Assembly: GCA_964470965.1 (NCBI GenBank)
Contig: CAYYIS010000015.1
Coordinates: 1 to 64,000, forward strand
Length of the DNA: 64,000 nucleotides
Direction: 5' to 3'
From: CAYYIS01 sp964470965
Lineage (GTDB): Bacteria; JAAXHH01; JABIQT01
Below are positions 26,854 through 35,662 of the stretch, in pieces. Position numbers and translations under genes: made by a program. Numbering within the stretch: position 1 is the stretch's first letter; the number at the start of each line of letters is the position of its first letter. The notes under the pieces were generated by a model, which worked only from the letters and a program-made list of their open reading frames with translations, was not told the origin of the DNA and searched no databases.

Positions 26854-28272
26854 ATGTCCCCTTATCTTTTTTTCCTCGCCCTCTATTCACTGTTGCTGAT
26901 CGGAGTTGGCTGGTGGACGTCCCGCCAGATTCATGGTGCCGGCGACTTTTTTGTAGCCGGTCGCAGGTTATCGCCCGGCTATCTGTTTGCCACACTCCTC
27001 GCGGCGAACATCGGCGCCGGTTCCACGGTAGGGGCGGCCGGTCTGGGCTATGAGTTCGGGGTTTCTGCCTGGTGGTGGGTCGGTTCCGCCGGTATCGGAA
27101 GCCTGATTCTCGGCTTGACGGTCGGTCCAAGAATCTGGGAGGTGGCACAGCGTCTCGGGTTTTATACGGTCGGGGATTATCTGGAATACCGTTACAACCG
27201 GACGATCAGAGGGCTTATCGCACTCCTGCTTTGGTTCGGCACGTTGGCAATTCTAGCCGGCCAGCTCATCGCGGTGGCGTGGATTCTGAATCTTGTCCTG
27301 GGTGTAGAAAAGTATGTGGGTGCGGTGCTCGGGGGGTTGGTGCTGGTGGCTTATTTCACGTTCGGAGGTTTGCTCACCGCCGCCCGAGTTAATTCTGTCC
27401 AACTGATCGTAAAGCTTGCCGGTTTCGGCCTGACCGTTGGTTTTCTTGTATTGACATTCGATATGATGGGAGCGTTTCCTGATGTACTCGCCCCCATAAG
27501 CCGTACAAACGAAGATGCGGGCTTTCGCATGTTCTTTGGCGGGGACCCCGGTCGGGTGTTTGGTTACGTGGTTCTGCTGGTACCCTCGTTCATCATATCT
27601 CCCGGCCTGCTGCAAAAGATCTACGGCGCCCGTGATGCGGCGGCTGTCCGGACCGGCGTGTGCTGGAATGCTCTGGCCCTCATGGTCTTCGCCTTCGTAC
27701 CCGTTTTACTCGGCATGGCAGCACGAACGCACTTCCCGGAACTGGCTAGCCGGGAACTCGCACTGCCGATGCTGCTCACAGAGACGCTACCATTCTGGCT
27801 GGGTGGTCTGACGCTCGCCGCCGTATTCTCTGCAGAAGTCAGCTCGGCAGATGCGGTTCTGTTCATGCTCTCCACTTCCCTCAGTAAAGATTTGTACCAG
27901 ACGTTTATCAATCCGCACGCGACCGAAACACAGATGCTGAAAGTCGGTCGAACCACCGCGGTAGCGGCCGGGGTTCTGGGGGTCCTTCTGGCTATTGCTC
28001 TCCCATCCGTAATCGGTGCCCTGACCATTTTCTACAGTATTCTGTCCGTCGCCCTGTTTGTCCCGCTGATAGCCGGACTGTATGCCACCCGTCCCAGTGC
28101 GACCGGTGCCCTCGTCACTATTCTGGGATCGATCGCAGTCATGATATCGATTCATTTGACTACGGAAGGCACAGGTATCTGGGGTTTAACACCGACCACC
28201 TGGGGAATCGGGAGCGCAGTGGGGATAATGGCGATAAGTATGGTATTTGTAGGTCGAGAAAGTGATGGTTAG
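26854..28272 (+). CDS. Sodium/solute symporter (SSF family)
   Basis: 472 residues, about thirteen membrane helices, the usual SSF number. The N-terminal GAGDFFVAGRRLSPGYLFATLLAANIGAGSTVGAA region (about residues 29-65) carries the A-G-R-x-L and N-I-G-A-G-S/T motifs of the sodium site, and the middle has EVSSADAVLFMLSTSLSKDLYQ. The family imports amino acids, sugars, vitamins or organic acids with Na+. Starting 12 bp after the peptidase stop, it is likely co-transcribed; an amino-acid substrate is inferred from that pairing. Confidence 0.93.
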   Translation: MSPYLFFLALYSLLLIGVGWWTSRQIHGAGDFFVAGRRLSPGYLFATLLAANIGAGSTVGAAGLGYEFGVSAWWWVGSAGIGSLILGLTVGPRIWEVAQRLGFYTVGDYLEYRYNRTIRGLIALLLWFGTLAILAGQLIAVAWILNLVLGVEKYVGAVLGGLVLVAYFTFGGLLTAARVNSVQLIVKLAGFGLTVGFLVLTFDMMGAFPDVLAPISRTNEDAGFRMFFGGDPGRVFGYVVLLVPSFIISPGLLQKIYGARDAAAVRTGVCWNALALMVFAFVPVLLGMAARTHFPELASRELALPMLLTETLPFWLGGLTLAAVFSAEVSSADAVLFMLSTSLSKDLYQTFINPHATETQMLKVGRTTAVAAGVLGVLLAIALPSVIGALTIFYSILSVALFVPLIAGLYATRPSATGALVTILGSIAVMISIHLTTEGTGIWGLTPTTWGIGSAVGIMAISMVFVGRESDG

Positions 28273-28598
28273 CGAGTTTCAGTCCTCGGTCCCGCAGATA
28301 TCCATTGATGTCTGCCGAAGGCGCGGTGGATCTGGATTCGGGGTGCACAGTTTCTGACAGGCATTTTTCGGAAGTCGATGCACAGAATTTCTCCGGCCAC
28401 TTTGTCTTAATTTCAAACAGAAGGTTAAATTTCGATGCATCGAACGATGCCGCCGTATACACCGCGGTTTCCGATCTGCTCAATTCACCTTGCGGACACG
28501 GCGGCGGATGGCCCGGTTGGTGTAAATTCGGCCCTAGCCGAACACGATTTTTTAGCATGCGATCCTATGGGCCGCCTCATGATCACCTCTCCACCAGG
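28273..28598. other. Convergent intergenic region with a 14-bp perfect palindrome
   Basis: 326 bp between the ends of the SSF gene (plus) and the DUF4382 gene (minus). Open frames exist on both strands but lack ribosome sites and recognisable protein character. It contains TTCGATGCATCGAA (28431-28444), a perfect palindrome. No U-tract terminator is visible for either gene. Confidence 0.6.
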
Positions 28599-29480
28599 TT
28601 ACTGGCGGTCCATGAGGGCGTCCTGCCGCGTGGGGTTGGCAGTGGTCACGATCACATCGGGAATGCTCAAGGCACCGGTGCTGTCCGTAGGGACTGTTGT
28701 GATCGAATAGGCGCCGGCCGGTAGAAAGAATGCGTTGTATTCTCCCATATCATCGGTGACAACAGACACCGTATCACTCGTGCCTACCTGCACCAGGGAT
28801 AGCTGGAGCCCTCTCATCGGAATGTCGTCGATGGGCTCCGCCGGAGTTCTATTATCGTGCTTGATGAGGCCTGTAATCTGTCCGGCAGTAACAAGGTTCA
28901 CACTCCGGACGGAAGGGGTGAAGATGAAATCCGTGATGCCAGCAGATGCAGAGATATCTCCCTCTGCGATCAGGGAACGGGGAAGATCGAAATCAATCAC
29001 TAACTCTGTGAGCTGGTTGTCGAGTATCTGTGCTGGGGATACCATCAATGATACCAGGCCGTTAGCTTGTATGGAGTCCGAGATCGCGGGGGCCAGCACC
29101 CGCCCATCCCGCAGCTCAATGGAGACATCAGTTACGATTAAACGTGTTGCATCGTATTCTCCTACCGCCAATTGGCGTGTACCCAGTGTATCCGTTCTGC
29201 CATCCTGTAAATCGATCAGGTTGAACGTTTGCTCAACCCTCTCTACCGTTTGAAATCCGGATGAACCCACCGGGCGGATCTCTATTTTGGAAATCGTTAC
29301 GTTAACTGCACGTACGAAGTTATATGGAAACGGCGCATCCGTTATCCGTACCCGGAGGGTACCGGATCCACTGGAAACAGGATCTCCGCATTGAGTGACA
29401 CCGACGATGATTATCAGCAGGGAACCCAGGATAACCGGATATCGATGGGCGAATATCTTATGGAGAAGATCGTAAAACAT
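28599..29480 (-). CDS. DUF4382 lipoprotein with a carboxypeptidase-regulatory-like domain
   Basis: 293 residues. A hydrophobic signal (about residues 14-30, VILGSLLIIIVGVTQC) ends at Cys31 in an atypical lipobox V-T-Q-C. The DUF4382 domain (about 38-195) begins GTLRVRITDAPFPYNFVRAVNVTISKIEI and contains the family stretches NLIDLQDG and LPVGEYDATRL-like (here LAVGEYDATRL). The last 80 residues form a small beta-sandwich (TDDMGEYNAFFLPAGAYSI), the CarboxypepD_reg pattern. The protein is predicted to be a surface or periplasmic lipoprotein. Function is unknown. Confidence 0.85.
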   Translation of the reverse strand: MFYDLLHKIFAHRYPVILGSLLIIIVGVTQCGDPVSSGSGTLRVRITDAPFPYNFVRAVNVTISKIEIRPVGSSGFQTVERVEQTFNLIDLQDGRTDTLGTRQLAVGEYDATRLIVTDVSIELRDGRVLAPAISDSIQANGLVSLMVSPAQILDNQLTELVIDFDLPRSLIAEGDISASAGITDFIFTPSVRSVNLVTAGQITGLIKHDNRTPAEPIDDIPMRGLQLSLVQVGTSDTVSVVTDDMGEYNAFFLPAGAYSITTVPTDSTGALSIPDVIVTTANPTRQDALMDRQ

Positions 29481-29555
29481 AAAGACTGTTTATCCTGAAT
29501 CGGTATGCATTAATCTGTATCCAGTTTTTACGCCTGAATCATTGCTGGGTTCCCA

Positions 29556-31481
29556 TTACCACGTATGAATTACGTGGCCCTGGCCGGGGAACCAGACTGC
29601 ATCGACTATGGAGGAAACGACTACCATCATCGTATAGCCTACCAGGATACCGATGAATAAAGGTTGTGCCCGTTTATACATCGAAACTCCCCCGATCCTC
29701 AAAATAATTACCTTCGCAAGCCATGCCAGAAAGATCGAAAATGTAACCACCCGCACCACATTGGACCCCGCGATCGCAAAACCGATCGGATGAATAGGCC
29801 AGGCCGGGAAATAGTATCGCATGGCGGTGAGACCACCGGCTACAACGACTCCCAGACCGAAAAAAATCTGCTCCATAAATGAAATCAGTGTCTTGTTTTT
29901 CATCCAGGTGACGATGATCTGACTGTATCCAACCCCGGCCGCCGCTGCTCCGTCTCCCGCCCCACCGAGTGAAGCAATCTGGTGAGGGTTGTAGCCCATG
30001 TAGATGGTCCACAATACAGCAGTGAGCAAACCGACAAGCCCGGCCGCACACAACACACCGAACAGGCCAAATCGCTTCTTCCCAAGCGTTTGCTCCGCAT
30101 AGAGCAGGTGAGAAAGCCCGGTCATGGAAAACAACCGCCAGTTACGGGCATAGACATTTGACAGACCGAGAGCAACGAGGGAATTCGGCGACAGATTACC
30201 GGACCCGAGGAGTCCCACCGTAAATTCATTGGCGTTTACGGGCATATCCAGGTAGGCCAAACCAGTTTCCGCTACAACACGGGCGATACCCAGAAACAGG
30301 ACAAACAGGGCAAATAGGAATACGGCCATCACGCCTGCGGACATGCCGGATGCGGCCAACCAGCCGATGATGTATAACATACTCAAACCCAAACAGACGA
30401 GAGCACTTCGGTAGGAGATCATCTCTACGTCATCATTCAGACCTTCGGATCTGCCCAGGGTATGATAGAATACCGATTTGAGATGCCTTCTCGCCGACCA
30501 CAGCGACCAGAGGACAATGACCACCAGTCCACCGAAATAGTGGGACAGCATCACTGCGTTGAGGGAGTTAGTTCCCGCGGTCTGTCCTGCTCCGAACCGG
30601 TTTAACATACCGGTCAGAACCGTGGCTGCCCCCTGGAAAAACCAAACACTGAACAGAACTTCGGTATTGGTGAAGAAAGCGCAAGCGAGCACCAGGAAGT
30701 TGATCTTAATGGGTACCGCAGGAATATCCCGGCCCAAACCTACGTTAGTTGGGAATGAGGTCCCGATCGGTATGGTCCCGATCGGTGTGAAATAATCGAT
30801 AATGTTCCATCCCAATATGAATACAGGGATAGTGAACCCCATCCAGAAGAGACTGTTTCGCAGGTATGGCGGGAAGGTTTTTCCTTGCTCCTGAGCCATC
30901 ATGGCAAGTGGAATCTGCACCAGCGGAAACGATAGTTTTTCATGTTCGACCCACTGTTTTCGAAGGAGGACGATCAATGAAGATCCCGCCAGAAACATCG
31001 CGCCGATCAAGAGGGTCCACCATAGTATAGGGACGAACCAGGTGTCCCAGGGTATGTTCTGTCCCGCAGGAAGTCCCTCGAAATACCAGGTCAGTGCTTG
31101 AGCCTCGTTGCTTATGACCAGCCAATCCGGTAGATATGGGAAAAACAGTGAACCCCATTGGTTTTCGGTGGAGGCGAAATAGTGTGGTGGGATGATAACA
31201 CGGAAAAAGTAATTCGCAAAACCATAGCCAGGTATGGCGGAGGCGATAAGGCCCATAGAGAAAATGGTAAACAGTTCAACAGTGGAAAACTGGGAGACGG
31301 CCGGTATTCGGGACAGGATCGGGTTAATGATCGCCGTCAGGATAAACATCGGAAATACCACCACAACGGGTAGATGAGATATCGTCATCAGCGAAGAACG
31401 TATAGCGAATTCGGAGTAGATCACCCACACGTTGATAAGAATGGCGAGAAAGATGCCCACCAGCGCGGCCCGATAGGTCAT
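29556..31481 (-). CDS. Large polytopic membrane protein, OPT/DUF6785-like
   Basis: 641 residues with about fourteen membrane helices. The loop sequences SQFSTVELFTIFSMGLIASAIPGYG and RKQWVEHEKLSFPLVQIPLAMM (near residues 65-90 and 172-194) are typical of the DUF6784/DUF6785 proteins found in Planctomycetota and FCB-group genomes, distant relatives of oligopeptide (OPT) transporters. It starts at an ATG with AGGAAG upstream. It is a single gene on its strand with no partner. A transport role is inferred from topology only. Confidence 0.75.
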   Translation of the reverse strand: MTYRAALVGIFLAILINVWVIYSEFAIRSSLMTISHLPVVVVFPMFILTAIINPILSRIPAVSQFSTVELFTIFSMGLIASAIPGYGFANYFFRVIIPPHYFASTENQWGSLFFPYLPDWLVISNEAQALTWYFEGLPAGQNIPWDTWFVPILWWTLLIGAMFLAGSSLIVLLRKQWVEHEKLSFPLVQIPLAMMAQEQGKTFPPYLRNSLFWMGFTIPVFILGWNIIDYFTPIGTIPIGTSFPTNVGLGRDIPAVPIKINFLVLACAFFTNTEVLFSVWFFQGAATVLTGMLNRFGAGQTAGTNSLNAVMLSHYFGGLVVIVLWSLWSARRHLKSVFYHTLGRSEGLNDDVEMISYRSALVCLGLSMLYIIGWLAASGMSAGVMAVFLFALFVLFLGIARVVAETGLAYLDMPVNANEFTVGLLGSGNLSPNSLVALGLSNVYARNWRLFSMTGLSHLLYAEQTLGKKRFGLFGVLCAAGLVGLLTAVLWTIYMGYNPHQIASLGGAGDGAAAAGVGYSQIIVTWMKNKTLISFMEQIFFGLGVVVAGGLTAMRYYFPAWPIHPIGFAIAGSNVVRVVTFSIFLAWLAKVIILRIGGVSMYKRAQPLFIGILVGYTMMVVVSSIVDAVWFPGQGHVIHTW

Positions 31482-31614
31482 AAAGCTTCCTGTAAATAAC
31501 GGTGATTTCTGTTGCTACCGATCCCGATTATATTATTTTAGCTTCTGTTAGCACCTGATCGAAAACAGACCGCTAATGTCTATCGTTCCGAGCCTTTGCG
31601 CAAGGGAAAACAGC

Positions 31615-31881
31615 ATGGAAAAGATCCGTATAGGGCTCGCAGGCCTGGGGCATCGAAGCTTTGGGTGGCTTAGACTTTTGCAGAAGATAGACGGTTGCAG
31701 AATCACCGCTTTGTGTGATCCGATTAAGGCGCTCCATGGGCCTGCCCTGACACCTGTGAATGAACGATCAGATGTGTTCATTCCAATGATTTTGATCAGG
31801 CTGAATCCTTAAACGGTATGGGGCCCGGCGGATGTTATGATTGTAGGGATACTGACCGTGCCGGGAGTATGGCCGGGGTAA
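31615..31881 (+). pseudogene. Decayed N-terminal fragment of a Gfo/Idh/MocA oxidoreductase
   Basis: The ATG at 31615 opens a perfect Rossmann start (MEKIRIGLAGLGHRSFGWLRL...ITALCDP) that stops after 65 codons at 31812, where intact relatives run 330-400 residues. Past about 31778 the expected continuation reappears in another frame (NDFDQAESL, like the family's DFDQAL) and then in a third frame at 31828-31881 (ADVMIVGILTV, like the DAV-x-I-x-T-P step), before a stop. At least two frameshifts are needed, and nothing of the rest of the protein is seen before the PhyH gene. It is a relic rather than a short gene. Confidence 0.68.
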
Positions 31882-32067
31882 TCATTATGGAATGGCGGAA
31901 GGTAGCGGGACGCGACAGACCAGTACATTGGAATTCCCGTTGACGCACGTGCAGAAATCACCTTTGTGAACGATCCGATACCCAGTTCACCCTTGGCATC
32001 TGGTGCCAAAATGAATGCCGGATGCAAAAGCGGTGATCGGTGACGAGGAAGGAGGATATCAATTCTG

Positions 32068-32898
32068 ATGACAGACAATGAGAGATACCTGTTTGATCTA
32101 ACCGGTTACCTCGTGATCAAAGAGGTCTTGACACCGGAAGAGGTGGGGCGATGCAACGAGGCCATAGATCGGCATGCGGATCAGATCAAGGAACGGGTGG
32201 GAGATTTAACCCTGGCGGGCGGTTCAGCGGGGTTAGAAGGGACAACGGGACGGGGAGACCTTCACGGGATGCTAGGGTGGGAAGTGCCCTGGCGGGAACC
32301 GTTTCGGAAGATGCTGGTTCATCGCAGAATAGTGCCGTATCTTCACGAGATCCTGGGAAAAGGGTACCGCATGGACCATCAACCGGGCCTTATCACCATG
32401 CGCAAAGGCGCTGAAGGACATCTTTTGCATGGCTCGTCCGGTCCCGGATTCGACCGGCACCAGTATTACATTTTTCGGAATGGGCAGATGCACTGCGGAC
32501 TGACTGTCGTATCCTGGCAATTGAGTGATGTCGATCCAGGTGACGGTGGTTTCTGCCTGATTCCAGGAAGTCACAAGGGAAATTTGGGCTGTCCGAAAGG
32601 CATCCGTCGGTATGAGGAGAACCAGGAATTCGTCAAGCAGATTTCCTGTAGGGCGGGAGACGTCATTATCTTCACCGAGGCCGTCACACACGGTACTCTG
32701 CCCTGGACGGGCGATCATCAGCGTCGATCCATACTGATGCGTTTTTCTCCCGGAAATCTGGCCTACGTCCCAGGAAACAAATGGCCTGCCGCCATGCTGG
32801 AAGGAATGACCGATGCGCAGAGAGCCGTCTTGGAACCACCCTACCACATCCGGTTAACGCGACCGGTGCTCAATGAAGACGGGGAAATAGAGGCGTAA
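32068..32898 (+). CDS. Phytanoyl-CoA dioxygenase (PhyH)-family 2-oxoglutarate/Fe(II) oxygenase
   Basis: 276 residues, usual length. The N-terminal YLFDLTGYLVIKEVLTPEEV is the family entry. The core shows LLHGSSGP (a probable metal-ligand His), GLTVVSWQLSDVDPGDGGFCLIPGSHKGN, and AGDVIIFTEAVTHGTLPW with the distal His, then RRSILMRFSP with the 2-oxoglutarate-binding Arg. The canonical H-x-D first motif is not obvious; H-G-S/G replaces it, as in many environmental members. Substrate is unknown. AAGGAGG lies 12 nt upstream of the ATG, a little far. Next to the Gfo/Idh relic, it may once have been part of a sugar-type operon. Confidence 0.88.
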   Translation: MTDNERYLFDLTGYLVIKEVLTPEEVGRCNEAIDRHADQIKERVGDLTLAGGSAGLEGTTGRGDLHGMLGWEVPWREPFRKMLVHRRIVPYLHEILGKGYRMDHQPGLITMRKGAEGHLLHGSSGPGFDRHQYYIFRNGQMHCGLTVVSWQLSDVDPGDGGFCLIPGSHKGNLGCPKGIRRYEENQEFVKQISCRAGDVIIFTEAVTHGTLPWTGDHQRRSILMRFSPGNLAYVPGNKWPAAMLEGMTDAQRAVLEPPYHIRLTRPVLNEDGEIEA

Positions 32899-33006
32899 CG
32901 AAATTTGGTCGCTGCAGGGATTTTGGAAAATTGCCTCTCCCCTGGAAGTCACACCGACGATAACAATGGCATCAATGATGTTTTATATACTCCAAGGAGT
33001 GCTATC

Positions 33007-34182
33007 ATGTCTGATGAGAAGAAGATCAACAGGCGCAGGTTTTTGAGACGTGGCCTGACGATCGGCGGGGCAGCGTTGGGTGGCAGCGCCTTGACACTCA
33101 GCGCGCCGGCCCTCTTCGAGGCCGCGGCGGAGATGATCAACGGTCCCAAAGTACCTATAAACGGTGTGGGACTCGATGACCCGATGCTGGTACAGCTGTC
33201 GCTCAACGAAAACCCGTTCGGCGCATCCCGCCTTGCGATCGAGGCGGTTTCCCGGCGGATGTTCGGTATGAACAGGTACCCGTTCCACGAACGGCTGGAA
33301 AATGCGATAGCGGAGCACCTCGATATGCCGGAGGACTATATCCTGACCGGTGGCGGTTCCACGGAAATACTTAATCTCGCGGTCCTTTCAACGTATTACG
33401 CGAAAAACGGCAATACGATCACCGGTCAGCCGTCCTATTTTGATGTTCCGTCCCGAACCGCCCGCCACGGTGGTGAGGTCAAGCAGATACCGGTGACGGA
33501 TAACTGGGGTCTCGATCTGGAGGCGATGGCAGCTGCTGTAGACAACGAGACCCGCCTGATAAACATCTGTAATCCGAATAATCCTACCGGGCAGATCCTG
33601 GACCCTGACGCGCTTGAGCGATTTATAATGAATGTTCCGGACCACATTCTTGTACTTTTAGACGAAGCTTATATTGAGTTTTCAGGCGAAGGTTACCGGT
33701 CGATGATCCCTTTGACGAAAAAGGCGAAGAACCTGCTGGTGGCGCGTACGTTCTCCAAAGTTTACGGACTGGCGGGCGTTCGCGTAGGATACGGCGTCGC
33801 CCAACCCGATCTGCTCCGGCGCATGGCCAGGTTCGGAACCGGTAGAATCAATAAAAACACGCTGTCTGCCGAAGCGGCCATCGCCGCGCTGAAAGATCAG
33901 AACCATGTCCGACATACGGTTGACATGGTTCGTAAGGGCCGTGAATACCTGTACGGGGAACTGGAAAACATGGGCCATGGCCCCATTCGCACAGAGACCA
34001 ATTTCATTCCCGTAAAAACAACCGGAAGGCCGGAATGGCTGCTGGGACAGCTTTTTATTCGGGATGTCCGTGTAACCATGTCCAACGGCATGGATGGTTA
34101 CATTCGTATTTCAGTCGGACAACCACATGAAAACGAATCGCTGATTGCAGCCATGAACGATGCCGGGGACAGCCTCCTTTAA
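33007..34182 (+). CDS. HisC-like class I/II aminotransferase with a Tat export signal
   Basis: 391 residues from the ATG at 33007, chosen because AAGGAG sits 7 nt upstream and the next residues form a twin-arginine signal (NRRRFLRRGLTIGGAALGGSALTLSAPAL). The fold-type I PLP domain follows: SLNENPFG near 70, GGGSTEI, NPNNPTGQ, DEAYIEF, and the PLP Lys251 in ARTFSKVYGLAGVRVGYG. The sequence is closest in pattern to histidinol-phosphate aminotransferase, but that enzyme is cytoplasmic, whereas this one should be folded with its cofactor and exported to the periplasm. The substrate is therefore probably not histidinol phosphate. Confidence 0.92.
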   Translation: MSDEKKINRRRFLRRGLTIGGAALGGSALTLSAPALFEAAAEMINGPKVPINGVGLDDPMLVQLSLNENPFGASRLAIEAVSRRMFGMNRYPFHERLENAIAEHLDMPEDYILTGGGSTEILNLAVLSTYYAKNGNTITGQPSYFDVPSRTARHGGEVKQIPVTDNWGLDLEAMAAAVDNETRLINICNPNNPTGQILDPDALERFIMNVPDHILVLLDEAYIEFSGEGYRSMIPLTKKAKNLLVARTFSKVYGLAGVRVGYGVAQPDLLRRMARFGTGRINKNTLSAEAAIAALKDQNHVRHTVDMVRKGREYLYGELENMGHGPIRTETNFIPVKTTGRPEWLLGQLFIRDVRVTMSNGMDGYIRISVGQPHENESLIAAMNDAGDSLL

Positions 34183-34258
34183 AAAAACATCAGGCCGGTA
34201 TCTGATGCGAGCATAGTTTTATCTCAACATTTGAAATTTATTTAAGAAGGAAGCGTCA

Positions 34259-35530
34259 ATGACTCGTATCGCGAGAACGATGCTCTACATATGGATCTGG
34301 AGTGTCGTTCCTGTCACCGGAAGTTATGCACAGGACACTTCAGGCACCCTCTCCGCACTCAATGACCAGGCCCTCAATGTCTTCCTCGACTTCCGCAGGG
34401 GAGATCAGAATTTCATCCGGACCGAAATTACGTACATCAATTATGTCCGGGACCGCACCCAGGCAGATGTTCATATCCTCGTCACGACAAGGAGGACGGG
34501 TGCCGGTGGCCAGGAATATACGTTTATGTTTTCGGGCCAAAAAAACTATATTGATTTACACGATACCCTGACCCATTTCACCGGCCAGATGGACACAGAA
34601 GACGAGGTAAGGCGCGGATACACCCGTGTTTTCCAGATGGGGTTAATGCGGTATGTAGCTCGGACACCCCAGGGTCGTCAGATAAGCATCCATTTCAGTG
34701 ACAGTCAGGAGCGGTCGGCCCAGGCACGTGATCGGTGGAATTACTGGGTGTTCAGGATTAATGCTAATACATCATTAAACGGTGAGCAACGCAGAAACCG
34801 CAAACATATTTCCGGAAACGTTTCAGCGAACCGTATCACAGCGCACTGGAAGACCCGTCTAACCGTGAACGGAAATTTCAACGAAGACAATTTTACCCTG
34901 AGTGACGGTAGTAAGGAAAAAAACACCCGGAATTCCAGCTATTTTTCCGTGCTTCACGTCAAGAGCCTCAACGATCATTGGTCTTTGGGAATTAGAAACT
35001 ACGCTTGGAAGGATACCTACAATAACAGCAAGTTGAGCGCGGCGTTGAGTCCGGCCCTAGAATATAATCTCTACCCATATATTGAATCCACCCGGCACGA
35101 GTTTCGTTTCCTTTATGAATTGGGGGTGGCTTTCAGACGGTATGCCGACATAACGCTCTTTAACAGGGTTAAAGAAAATCTGTATTTTGAAAAACTTTCG
35201 ATTGTATGGGAGAACAATAAGCAGTGGGGCAGGACTGAAATTGAGTTGATGGGGGAACATCTGTTTAATGACTTCAGCTTCTATCGGTTGGAGTTGAGGG
35301 CGAACATGAACCTGCGTCTGTTTGCAGGTTTCTCGTTACGTCTCTCAGGCAACGTTGAACGGATAAAAAATCAACGATCCGTGGCCAAACAGGCAGGCCT
35401 TGACAATGTCGAGGTGCTGCTGAGGCGGCGTGAACTTGTAACACCCTATAAATATCGGGCAAATATTGGGTTAAGTTACGCGTTTGGATCTATTTTCACC
35501 AATATCGTGAACCCGAGGTTGGGGCGGTAG
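34259..35530 (+). CDS. Predicted outer-membrane beta-barrel protein of unknown family
   Basis: 423 residues, AAGGAAG ribosome site and signal peptide (MLYIWIWSVVPVTGSYA, cleavage about residue 24). Residues 35-165 form a mixed domain starting ALNVFLDFRRGDQNFIRTEITYINYVRD. Residues 170-423 are alternating hydrophobic/polar strands with aromatic ends (HWKTRLTVNGNFNEDNF, NHWSLGIRNYAWKDTYNNSKLSAALSPALEY and others), ending in a Phe-rich strand, the pattern of a 10-14 stranded barrel of the DUF481 kind. Resemblance is by pattern; no family is firmly recognised. A strong terminator pair follows. Confidence 0.75.
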   Translation: MTRIARTMLYIWIWSVVPVTGSYAQDTSGTLSALNDQALNVFLDFRRGDQNFIRTEITYINYVRDRTQADVHILVTTRRTGAGGQEYTFMFSGQKNYIDLHDTLTHFTGQMDTEDEVRRGYTRVFQMGLMRYVARTPQGRQISIHFSDSQERSAQARDRWNYWVFRINANTSLNGEQRRNRKHISGNVSANRITAHWKTRLTVNGNFNEDNFTLSDGSKEKNTRNSSYFSVLHVKSLNDHWSLGIRNYAWKDTYNNSKLSAALSPALEYNLYPYIESTRHEFRFLYELGVAFRRYADITLFNRVKENLYFEKLSIVWENNKQWGRTEIELMGEHLFNDFSFYRLELRANMNLRLFAGFSLRLSGNVERIKNQRSVAKQAGLDNVEVLLRRRELVTPYKYRANIGLSYAFGSIFTNIVNPRLGR

Positions 35531-35533
35531 AAT

Positions 35534-35576
35534 CTAGGCGCGATCACTTCACCAAAGGTGACTCGATCAAACCTAG
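35534..35576 (+). repeat. Nested inverted repeat just after the beta-barrel gene
   Basis: ctagg (35534-35538) pairs with cctag (35572-35576), gatc with gatc inside it, and tcacc-aaa-ggtga (35549-35561) forms the tip. This makes an imperfect hairpin of about 40 nt starting 3 nt past the stop. No U tract follows; it may stabilise the mRNA end or work with the terminator downstream. Confidence 0.5.
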
Positions 35577-35604
35577 TAAGATCAGAACAACATACCCTGT
35601 ACAG

Positions 35605-35639
35605 AAAAGGCGCTGCCGTGAAGAACGGTAGCGCCTTTT
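35605..35639. terminator. Bidirectional Rho-independent terminator
   Basis: aaaaggcgctgccgt (35605-35619), a 5-nt loop and acggtagcgcctttt (35625-35639) form a 15-bp stem with one G-T pair. The stem has an A tract at one end and a T tract at the other, so it should stop transcripts from both sides: the beta-barrel gene on the plus strand and the peroxiredoxin gene on the minus strand, which end toward each other here. Confidence 0.9.
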
Positions 35640-35662
35640 GCGTTTCGTCTGCCCAGTCGGCC

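Noticed and set aside
28305..28724. 139-codon plus-strand frame in the SSF/DUF4382 gap
   Set aside because: No ribosome site, no recognisable fold, and its second half is antisense to the DUF4382 gene.
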